Assembly (NCBI GenBank): GCA_014529385.2
Contig: CM043967.1
Location: 135,855,182-135,919,181, forward strand
Source: Adiantum capillus-veneris
Taxonomy: Eukaryota; Streptophyta; Polypodiopsida; Polypodiales; Pteridaceae
Direction: 5' to 3'
DNA length: 64,000 nucleotides
Both the position numbers and the translations under genes were made by a program. Under the pieces are notes generated by a model, which saw only the letters and a list, made by a program, of their open reading frames with translations, was not told the origin of the DNA and did no database searches. Of the stretch, positions 55,861 through 64,000 are shown piece after piece. The first letter of the stretch is position 1; each line of letters starts with the position of its first letter.

Positions 55861-57000
55861 AGAAAAAAATGCTAACATGAGTAGATAGCATCCGCTTAAG
55901 ATCAATGATGGGAGCTAGATCTTTCACAAAATGGGGTATAGATTTTGTTGGGCCAATACAACCACCTGCTTATAGAACCCAAGCTCAATATATCATTGTA
56001 GCTACAGATTATTTGACTAAGTGGACCGAGGCTAAAGAAACTCAAAAGAATGATGCCAGAACCACTGCCGCATTCTTATATGAGTATGTGTTCACAAGAT
56101 ATGGACTGCCAATAGAAATTGTCAGTGATAGGGGAACTCATTTCCTCAATGAGGTAATCGAGTATTTTCTTAATGAATTTATGGTCATCCATAACAAATT
56201 AGCTCTGTATCACAAGAAATTATTATATGAGTATGTGTTCACAAGATATGGACTGCCAATAGAAATTGTCAGTGATAGGGGAACTCATTTCCTCAATGAG
56301 GTAATCAAGTATCTGCTTAATGAATTTATGGTCATCCATAACAAATTAGCTCCCTATCACCAACAAGCAAACGGACAAGCTGAGCATACGAATAAGATTC
56401 TTAGCTCCGTATTGACTAAAGTGGTTAGTTAAGGAAGGACAGACTAGGAAATGAATCTCCATGCAGCTCTATGGGCTTATCGAGATTCATTTAAAACAAC
56501 TTTAAATGCTACACCCTTTAGCCTTGTTTATGGTCTTGATGCCATACTGCCAATAGAATTTCTTTTGCCAACACTAAGGGTAGCAAAGGATCTCGAGTGG
56601 AATGGACATGAATTGTCAGAGAGACTTGAAGATTTAGAGAAGCTAGATGAGCAAAGGCTAATTGTTGTAGCTCACATCTATGCACAAAAGCGAAAACAAA
56701 AAAAGTTTTTTGATTCCCATCTAATTACAAAAATCTTCAAAAAAGGGGACTTAGTTCTAGTCTATTCCCTTAAGCAACACATTCCCAAGTTTAAGAAAAA
56801 GGAAAACGGACCGTTTATCATTGAAGATGTATCTCCACGTGGATAAGTTAAGTTGTCCACCCTAGGTGGTGAACCAATGGCTAGTTAGATTAGCGGGTAC
56901 CGTTTAAAGAAGTACAATTTGCAACTAACCAAAGAATTGCTAGAAAGAATGCATGCTGCCAAGCAAAGGAAGATAAAACGATAGCAGGTTATTGATGAAG
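55861..57000 (+). pseudogene. Integrase core and C-terminus of D with 147-bp duplication
   Basis: Core: KWGIDFVGPIQPP (first Asp) and IIVATDYLTKWTEA. Then a 49-residue segment containing YVFTRYGLPIEIVSDRGTHF, the second Asp, occurs twice in tandem (56076 and 56223, offset 147). PYHQQANGQAEHTNKIL follows with the Glu. After two stops near 56430-56450 come ALWAYRDSFKTTLNATPFSLVYG and the C-terminal KKGDLVLVYSL, GPFIIEDVSPRG, SGYRLKKYNL, ending in other frames. The duplication separates the catalytic residues and would abolish normal D,D35E spacing. Confidence 0.9.
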
Positions 57001-57530
57001 CTCAAGAAGAAGCTCTGCTTCGGGTGCTCAAAAGGAAAGCTGCTCTCAAGAATCAACAAATACCTATTCCCATCAATACACTAGAAATAGATGACCGACA
57101 ATGGAAATTGCCGAAAGATGCACTGCCGACAGACAATGGTTAGATGGGATGGACCTTCACATCAAAATACAGCTCAACAATCGTAGCACAAATGCTTTGG
57201 TCGATACAGGAGCTAGAGTAAATGCAGTCAGTTATTCCACGTACAAGAAAGCAACAACTCAGTTATTGACAACAAGAATAGCGACTATCAAAAGATGCAA
57301 CAAGAACCCAACACCAACATTGGGAGTAGTCAACTTGAACGTGATAGTACATGGATGTTCATGTCCTCATCAATTTGTATGCTTACCAGATGAACACATG
57401 AATGAGATGATGATTCTTGGAATTCCCTAGATGCGGACATACAAAGCAATACAAGATTGGGATACAAATCAGCTCAAGCTAGCACCTAAAGGGGGGCAAC
57501 TCATTGTTCCAATTGCACCAAGCAAGGAGG
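57001..57530 (+). pseudogene. Protease 2: retropepsin-like domain after integrase (D)
   Basis: 57101-57430: DGMDLHIKIQLNNRSTNALVDTGARVNAVS with an intact DTG (57203-57211), YKKATTQLLTTRIATI, LNVIVHGCSCPHQFVCLPDE, MMILGIP, then a TAG in place of Trp, then MRTYKAIQDWDTNQLKL. The hydrophobic-DTGA loop, the late ILG and the closing IQDW..N.L match the retropepsin plan. The end resembles that of protease 1 (MRQVQLIQDWGNNYLYL), with a similar spacing of about 80 residues from active site to IQDW. Coding-like sequence without a clear break in character connects it to integrase. A protease after integrase is not the usual gypsy order. Confidence 0.7.
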
Positions 57531-58210
57531 AATGAAAAAACAATTATCAGCAAAGAAAACCACAAAGTAATCAATATTCTCCATCCTCTTGACAAGAAAA
57601 TGCTACAAGTAGCATGCAAGGAGTCAGGAAAATTTGGGTACCGAAAGCACAGCTTAAGGACAAACCAATTCAAATCTGGGTGCCCAAAACATCATCGACA
57701 AAACCAAAGACGGTTCTGAGGGTCAAAACACAGAGATGCACTTCTCCGAGAAGGGAACCTAACACAAAATGGATTTTGAAGAAAAAGGAGCACTTACCCT
57801 CCTCGAAAACTACTAAACCAATCAAGCAATAGAGAGTTAAGTCTCAAAAACCTCAACTACACCATTCTGACCGAGACAACCAAAGATATCAATGGCGAGT
57901 AAAAGTTTGACAACAATCATTATTGGTAACAAAAGCTCAAGAAATCAGCATGCTAAAGCATTCTAATGGTACCATCAAGCAAAGAGCACACAAGCTACAG
58001 GATTTGCTCTTTGGAAGACAACAACAACAAGCCTCGACATTAGCAACCCTTGAGTTAATCACTCAAGACCCACCTCTTGCACAACACAATCGCTTGAACT
58101 GCATTGATCTTCAAAGCATGGTAGAGTCACCCACGGCTATCCATAGACACGACTGTTCAACCTATGCACATAGTCATCCCAGAGTACGCCATCTAGGAGG
58201 GGTGGAATAG
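57531..58210 (+). pseudogene. Basic C-terminal tail region of D
   Basis: Frames at 57504-57719, 57614-57832 and 57923-58210. The second is Lys/Thr/Pro-rich with IWVPK twice (KIWVPKAQLKD, QIWVPKTSS). The last is Gln/His-rich. It ends at the purine-rich CTAGGAGGGGTGGAATA. No known domain is seen. Confidence 0.45.
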
Positions 58211-59627
58211 TACTAAGTAATTAAGGACAATGTTTGAAGAGGGCGGAAAAAAGTTTGATGGTAACGTGTGATTTTTTATAAAATTAACTAATAATGCTCT
58301 TATATATCATCAACATGGAAATTTAACGGATAATATCTCCCCGATGAGTGTAAATAGTGTATATACTATCAGAAAATCATTAAAAATTAGTCCTTTTTTA
58401 TTATTTTTCTCGATAACGAGACTTAAAAATGGAGAAATCCAACAAAAAACAATAAAGCTATGTTTTTCAATGGATTTTCTTAATCATTGGATTTTCACTT
58501 TGCTTTTTTAGCGCATTTTGTTATTTTCTTTAATTTTTTTAATAAACAGATCAAAAATTAATAATAAATAGCAAAGGAGCTCCGATGGAAAAACTGAACA
58601 CACGGTGCTGATAAAAAAGACAAGGCAGACAAGCAAAAAAAATTTCAATGAAATCGAAAGATGGAAGTGGGAAGCCTAAATTAGGCGGCCAGACCTACTT
58701 TTGCAGAATTCTTGCAGAATAAGCTACAGGAATCAGATTGGGGAAATTTTTGAGTCTAACATATTTTTCATGGCCTAGTAGGACTAACAAGGGAAGCTGG
58801 GGAAAAATGGTTCGGGAAGTCCAAGTATAGATACCCAAGGTAGGCTAAAACCACCTCATTTCCACTTGTTGCCTTTGGAGAGAGAGCATTTCGACCTCTT
58901 TCGCGCGTCTTTTTCAGAGTCTACAGTCACCTGTTTTCAGCGCCGTCTCACATGAGACATGAGGGGTAACTTCTTTACTCATCAATGATTCATTTTATAC
59001 GGCTGATAGCTAGTCTAAACCCCTAGAAAAAACCCTAGAATCCGAGGCAATGCACGAAGACCTACGACCAAAAATCGACCATAACAGCCTGACAGCTCAA
59101 CCAAATCAGATGAGATTTGAATTGTAGCATGCCCCAACATAATAGAAAACTTCTATATAACCAGTTGAACATTCGGCAAGGGTCGAGGGGGTTCCAAGTA
59201 GAAAAGCTAGGTTTTTGGCAGATGCTAGAATTGGGTTCTAACTCCACAGACAGCTTGCATATGAGGTCTACATACTATGTAAATGATTGGTTTCATGAAA
59301 TCAATCAAGCAAAGCCCTCGAAAAGCAGAAAACAGCTCGAAAGCTACAAAGTGTCAAATTCGACATGCAGGGTCAAACTGAATCCAAATGGGCCAAAATT
59401 GGATGAGTTGCTTCACAACTATGTTGCGGACAAGTCCATAGCCTTAAAGGTGACTAACCAACTCAACACGTAGTGTAGTCACAAAAATCAGAGATTTCAG
59501 AGTCGACAAAGCACAAAGTGATGCCGGCAAGAACAAACCTTACCAAATTCAATTTAGGACTTGTTTTGGGTGTATAGAATGTGTTTAGGTCAAAATTTTT
59601 AAGTTTCACAAGAAAAATGTGAATGTT
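58211..59627. other. Unassigned DNA after D
   Basis: If 58193-58209 is the polypurine tract, a 3' LTR should start about here, but it does not match 46304-46748 by eye. The sequence is AT-rich. The frame at 59117-59473 has no recognisable domain. Confidence 0.4.
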
Positions 59628-60226
59628 GTAAATAATCACGATTATTTACTTTTGCACTATTTTTGCTTGAAAGTTGCATCATCACATCACCTATCACTTG
59701 TACACACCTAACACAAGCCAAAATTCAAGTATGAGCCAAAATGATCACATATAACTTGGAAAATTGCCAAAAAACGCAAAGAAGTATTTGCAAGCCGAAT
59801 TCTGAGTTATGAGCCACATTTCTTGATCCAAACCACCTCATATAACAAACACAGGGTCTATACAATGTCTAGAACCAAGTTGTATCCAAAAAGTTTATTT
59901 TGGTAGAAAAGTTAATAATCGCGATTATTTACTTTTTGGCCAAAATGTGAGAAATTTGCTATTTTGCCATCATACATCCAAAGTACATATGCCCTAAGGC
60001 CACTAGCCAAGTTGGAACAAATTTGGAGCTCAGAATCTCAGAATCTCTTTACATCTATTGTTTTAGAGACCTAAAGCCTAAATCTGACACTATTTTCACC
60101 CTATGCATCCAAATGAGCCCATATCTCATTCAGAGTATCGATTTGGTATATACTTCAAGCCTGTAATGCCAAGTTTGCAAAAAAGTTGAAGAAATTACTC
60201 AGCTTTAAATAATTGCGATTATTTAC
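59628..60226 (+). repeat. Phased palindrome repeats downstream of D
   Basis: GTAAATAATCACGATTATTT (59628), GTTAATAATCGCGATTATTT (59911) and TTTAAATAATTGCGATTATT (60205), spaced 283 and 294 bases, all ending TTAC. Same motif and period as 47440-48322. Confidence 0.85.
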
Positions 60227-60312
60227 TTTTGTTGTAATTTTTTGTTTGGACTTTATAATTTTGTTTCTTACATGTTTTTATGCATCTAAGCATGTTCATG
60301 TTACCATATAGA

Positions 60313-60518
60313 TGTGGTAGTGATGAACACACTAGGACCACCGGGGCATTTTTTCCCTCTTTAGGAGGTTTTTTCCCCTGTGCATTGTATATATGCCCAT
60401 CACTCTAGGCTATCTATCTTTCCATTGCACACTAAGTAATAGACTCTCTATTGTGTGCCTTGAGCTTCCTTTGTCTTCTCCAAGCTGTGTGTGTTTCTCT
60501 GCAACCCTAAGTCCAACA
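60313..60518 (+). repeat. 5' LTR of copia element E (start uncertain)
   Basis: Ends CCTAAGTCCAACA two bases before a Met-tRNA primer site. It contains a TATA-like TGTATATATGCCC (60387) and the text TTTAGGAGGTTTTTTCCCC. TG at 60313 is the likely start but could not be checked against a 3' copy. Confidence 0.6.
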
Positions 60519-60520
60519 AT

Positions 60521-60532
60521 TGGTATCGGAGC
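60521..60532 (+). other. Primer-binding site of E, Met-tRNA type
   Basis: TGGTATCGGAGC, 11 of 12 to the standard site. Confidence 0.9.
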
Positions 60533-60854
60533 AGGTTGCGTCCTCTCGGGCTTAGTCGCCAGAGCTGCTCCAGCACACGCCTGCTCACTTTCTCCGATTT
60601 CAGTGAGCTTTGGCAAGCGTTCGCATCTGATCCATCCGGTCATAATTTTGATTTGGGCTCATTTCGGCCTCCGTTTCCACTACAAGCAGTACTGCACAGG
60701 CTATTTCGTCATTTTGTGCATAATTTCTGTCAGTGCCGTTTTTTGCATAACAGGTGCCTTATAGTCTTCTACGGTTTGTGTTATATAGCACAGGTTGTTC
60801 CCGCTCCGTTTCTCCTATTTTCGGGATGTTTTCACATCAGGTGCAACATTTACC
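60533..60854 (+). promoter_or_regulatory. Leader of E
   Basis: Untranslated region between the primer site and the gag ATG. Chance frames cross it. Confidence 0.5.
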
Positions 60855-61876
60855 ATGGCTGACAACAACAACATAGATGTGTTCAAGATGTTTGCTGCTG
60901 AGGACAGGTTGGATGGGGACAACTAACCTATGTGGGCTTATATGATGCAACATGTTCTTGTGTCAAAGGGTGTCTGGAACATTGTGCAGGGCATTGATGT
61001 ACGTCCTGGTTCTGAGGATGTAGGCGATGTTGAGGATGTTGCAGGTCTTGCTGCAAGGATTGCAGCTGTTAGAGTTGTTTTGCCTACGACAGAACAAGCT
61101 CGTTGGGATGTTAAGGATGTGCAGGCTCATGCATTGATTGCGTTGTCTGTGAAGCGCACCATTGTTCCTCACATCCGTTCAGCAAAATATGCAAAATAGG
61201 CTTGGGATATTCTAGCAGGTCTTTATGCAAGCCGCAATGAGGCTAAAATTGCTTTGCTGCGTAAAGAGCTAGAGTCGAAGATTATGCATGAGGAAGACGA
61301 TATGGACACTTTCCTTGCTAGTGTCAAGGATATCAATGAGCAACTCATTTCTGCAGGTGAAGTTATTTCAGACAGTTCCCTTGTGCAGACTGTTCTTGAT
61401 GCCTTACCAAATTCTTACCAGACTTTTGCTAATACTTGGAGACTTATGACCCAAGGAAATCGAGAAGTTGTCAAGTTTGATGCATTATGCACATTGCTGT
61501 TGCAAGAGTCAGTTTCCAGAAAAAACAGGACTAGACAACGTGCAGTTGAACAGGCTTTTATTGCTTCTCAAAGAAAGGGTGGTAACAACAATGCAACCAC
61601 TTCTTATGGTTCTGCTGCGAGTGGCAAAAATTATTTTCCTAATGCTTCTGCTGGCAGCAATTCGTTTGGAAATTTTGGTGAGAAGGGCAAAAAGAAAATG
61701 CGTTGCCATTATTGTAAAGCCAATGATCACTTGATCAAATCGTGTCCTAAGTTGAAGGCCAAAGAGGCCAAGAAGAAAGAGGGGGGTTCCACTGCAAATG
61801 CTGGTTCCACTACAAATGCATCCATTGTTGAGTCTTCTATGAAAGGAGACTGTGTTGCTGATGTTGATGCAGAATA
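60855..61876 (+). pseudogene. Gag of copia element E
   Basis: Starts MADNNNIDVFKMFAAEDRLDGDN at 60855, followed by a TAA where copia Gag has the aromatic residue of its NY/NF-W motif. Then PMWAYMMQHVLVSKGVW, a stop at 61197, AWDILAGLYASRNEAKIALL, and 61254-61876: MDTFLASVKDINEQLISAGE, VLDALPNSYQTFANTW, and the zinc knuckle CHYCKANDHLIKSC, CX2CX4HX4C, near 61705-61750. This is the UBN2/gag-of-copia layout. One TAG (61875) separates it from protease. Confidence 0.9.
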
Positions 61877-62200
61877 GGCTTTTAGCGCAGAGTGCACTTA
61901 CAATCCTGCTGTCCATGATGCATGCTTGTCAGTTGCTACAGATTCACATGTGTGGTATTTCGACAGTGGTGCTACAAAGCACACTACCTCACATCGTGAA
62001 TTATTTACCTCTTTCGAGTCTGTCCCTCATGGGAATTCAGTCACTTGTGCCAACAACGCCTCTTATCCAGTTCAGGGAGTTGGAAAGATTGTGCTCACTG
62101 CTGCTAATGGCAGTTCCTTCACACTTGTGATGCACTTTATGTACCTGGGATCAAGAAGAATCTCTTATCTGTATCCGCACTTGCTAGACTTGGACTTGTA
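61877..62200 (+). pseudogene. Protease of E
   Basis: VWYFDSGATKHTTSHRELF holds the DSG active site of copia proteases. VTCANNASYPVQGVGKIVLT is the middle of the domain. A frameshift near 62128 moves the end (ALYVPGIKKNLLSVSALARL) into the next frame. Confidence 0.88.
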
Positions 62201-63300
62201 GTCAAATTTGTGGATGACAGATGTACAGTTCATGATCTCAGTTTTGATTATGAAATTGTTGCATCTGGCCTTTTGTGCCGTGGGTTGTATAAGCTCACTT
62301 TGTATGACAAGTGTGGACAAAATTTTGCAAATGCTTTTGCAGATTCAAGGGCTATTTTAGATTCAAGGGCTATTTCAGATTCAAAACTTTGGCATGCATG
62401 TTTTGGTCATCTGAATTTTTCTAGTTTGCTGCGTTTGCAAAAATCTGATATGGTTGCTTCTTTGCCGCCTCTTGAAGCACCTGTCAAACATGTTTGTGAA
62501 GGCTGTATTCTGGGTAAAATGCAGCGTTCTAAGTTTCCAAAGGATGGTTCAGTTAGGGCCACATGCAGGTTGCAGCTTGTGCATAGTGATGTTTGTGGGC
62601 CCATGCAAACTCCGTCCTTGGGCAATTACCTGTACTTCATGACTTTCATTGATGATTCCTCCAGGCATGCGTGGGTATTTCCGCTTAAAGAAAACTCCGA
62701 AGTTTTTATGTGCTTCAAACAATTTCTGGCTATGGCTGAAAATGTCTCAAAATGTACTATGGGCACCCTCCGTTCCGATCGAGGGGGGAGTATATGTCTC
62801 ATGAATTTAATGCATTTCTGGCTAGTCGTGGGATAAAACACCAATGTATAATGCCTTATACACCCCAGCAAAATGGTGTTGCTGAGAGAAAAAATAGGTC
62901 ACTGACAGAAATGGCACGATGTATGGTCAAAAGTCAAGCTTTGCCGCATTCTTTTTGGCTTGAGACCATCATGTGTGCCACTTATGTACTTAACAAGTGT
63001 CCTACAGAAGCTTTGCAGTCTATTACTCCATATGAAGCATGGCATGATAGAAAGCCTTCTATTGAGCACATGCATGTTTTCGGCTTTTTGGCATATGATT
63101 TGGTGCCACAAGTGCAACGCAAAAAATTGGATGATAAGGCTGTCAAATGTATTTTTGTTGGTTATAGTGCTGAAAGCAAAGGTGAAAGGTTGTATCATCC
63201 GCAAACAAAACGTATTCTGGTTTCGCGGGATGTAGTGTTTGGGGAAGATTCTGTTCAGCCCTTGCTGTCATGTACTAGAGACGATAATGTAAGCTCACAG
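62150..63300 (+). pseudogene. Integrase of E
   Basis: 62210-62836: LWHACFGHLNFSSLLRL (zinc domain His pair), VCEGCILGKMQRSKF (Cys pair), LVHSDVCGPMQTPSLG (first Asp), YFMTFIDDSSRHAWVFPL, TLRSDRGG (second Asp). One base is missing in the G run at about 62782-62787, shifting to 62752-63966: HEFNAFLASRGIKHQC, PYTPQQNGVAERKNRSLTEM (Glu), PHSFWLETIMCATYVLN, then GFLAYDLVPQVQRKKLDDKA and CIFVGYSAESKGERLY. All D,D35E residues are present. Confidence 0.92.
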
Positions 63301-64000
63301 GACATTTATGACACTTTGTTACCTCTTTTCAGTGGTGGAAATACGAATGTAAGTTCCAATGAGGCAAATGTACAGCCTATGGGGGTTTCTGAAAATGTTT
63401 TAGATCAGCCTATTACTGATGCAGATGTACATGATGTACTTGATGAGATAAGGGATGAAAATGAGCAGGCTAGAGGTATGCCAAAATGGCTGGTGCACAC
63501 TTTGCGTGACAGTAAATTGGATGCACCTTTGTCTAGTCGTACTCGTTCAGGCTCTCACCATACATCTTATGCATCAGATTGTTATGCTTTGGTTGTGTCT
63601 AGTTTACATGATGTTGAGGAGCCTCTGTCTTTTAATGAAGCACATAATTCAGAAAATTGGATGGTTGCCATGCAATCAGAATATGATGCACTTATAGAAA
63701 ATGACACATGGACTTTTTGTGATTTGCGTCCTGGCAAAAAGGCCATTGGTACGAAGTGGGCTTACAAGTTGAAACGCAAGCCGGATGGTGAGATCGATCG
63801 TCATAAGGCTCGACTTGTTGCAAAGGGATATGCACAACAAAAAGGCATAGATTATGAAGAGACTTTTTCTCCCACTTGTCGTATGACTACTGTGCGTTTC
63901 TATGTGCATTGGCAGCTCATTTTGGTTGGGATGTACATCAATCAGACATTGTTTCTGCTTTCTTGAATGGTGACATATTTGAGGAAGTTTATGTAACACA
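63301..64000 (+). pseudogene. Copia reverse transcriptase of E, start only
   Basis: After an acidic linker come EPLSFNEAHNSENWMVAMQS, EYDALIENDTWTFCDLRPGK, GTKWAYKLKRKPDGEIDRHK, ARLVAKGYAQQKGIDYEETF and SPTCRMTTVR, the copia RVT_2 N-terminus. A frameshift at about 63895 moves the rest to another frame: ALAAHFGWDVHQSDIVSAFL then NGDIFEEVYV, which holds the first palm Asp, up to the edge. The YxDD loop lies beyond the window. Confidence 0.92.

Larger units (their letters stand above)
46749..58210 (+). mobile_element. Interior of Ty3/gypsy element D
   Basis: Plus-strand order: Asp primer site, ~2-kb leader with a phased palindrome repeat, gag, protease 1, linker, reverse transcriptase, RNase H, duplicated integrase zinc module, integrase core, protease 2, basic tail, purine-rich stretch (CTAGGAGGGGTGGAATA, 58193). 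Dozens of stops and several frameshifts are present. The pol order and primer site suit non-chromodomain gypsy lineages such as Tat/Athila, but exact placement would need a tree. Confidence 0.85.

Noticed and set aside
47440-60226. Regularly spaced palindromic repeats as a CRISPR-like array
   Set aside because: The spacing is ~288 bp, intervening sequences are related to each other, copies are diverged, and the context is a plant retrotransposon.
58193-60312. A 3' LTR of element D after the purine-rich tract
   Set aside because: No similarity to 46304-46748 could be seen by eye; it may be lost, rearranged, or the 5' LTR may extend further than assumed.
1608-60532. tRNA-like matches
   Set aside because: They are short primer-binding sites next to LTRs, with no cloverleaf around them; no tRNA gene was found.
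60393-60862. Two 123-residue overlapping plus-strand frames
   Set aside because: They cross the LTR, primer site and leader of copia element E, which explains the sequence better.

Overview
This window is nuclear DNA of a land plant, built almost entirely from transposable elements and repeats. No intact host gene, tRNA, rRNA or CRISPR array is visible. The evidence for a plant is the set of LTR retrotransposons primed by initiator Met-tRNA or Asp-tRNA, Ty3/gypsy chromodomain elements, a Ty1/copia element, a LINE with an endonuclease and RVT-type reverse transcriptase, and long (GA)n/(CT)n tracts. The density of old, nested elements suggests a large genome such as a fern, lycophyte or gymnosperm. 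That taxonomic reading is inference and is not proved here.

Layout. 1-1.6 kb: gag end, leader and Asp-type primer site of a minus-strand LTR element (F) that runs off the left edge. 1.6-11.6 kb: non-coding DNA with a 222-bp tandem duplication, a palindrome-rich repeat array (4.9-7.4 kb) split by a terminal-inverted-repeat transposon (copy 1), a (G)25(AG)20 tract, and a shorter relative of the same transposon (copy 3).

11.6-33.8 kb: a four-element nest. The outer element A (11628-33796) has 477-bp LTRs and no coding capacity. A minus-strand chromovirus with 123-bp LTRs (C, 13626-19493, target duplication ACTAG) sits in its interior. A minus-strand Ty3/gypsy element (B, 19750-33413, target duplication TGAGG) sits in its 3' LTR. 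A 4.6-kb LINE (20485-25095) sits in the (GA)n tract of B's left LTR. B's other LTR preserves the same tract without the LINE.

33.8-46.3 kb: decayed, mostly unassigned DNA. It holds a 3 x 96-bp repeat, two coding-like pseudogenes of unknown function, a gypsy RNase H fragment, a candidate solo LTR, a 1.3-kb CT-rich satellite, (CA)n, poly(G), and a second TIR transposon that split the larger pseudogene. 46.3-60.3 kb: plus-strand gypsy element D, heavily mutated, with an Asp-type primer site. Its gag-pol is unusual: a mutated protease precedes reverse transcriptase and a second protease-like domain with an intact DTG follows integrase. A palindrome recurring every ~288 bp lies on both sides of the coding region. 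60.3-64 kb: plus-strand Ty1/copia element E (LTR, primer site, gag, protease, integrase, start of reverse transcriptase), cut by the window edge.

All coding regions carry stops or frameshifts except LINE ORF1 and short domain fragments, so nothing here is likely to be autonomous today. Positions, mismatch counts and reading frames were worked out by eye from the sequence.
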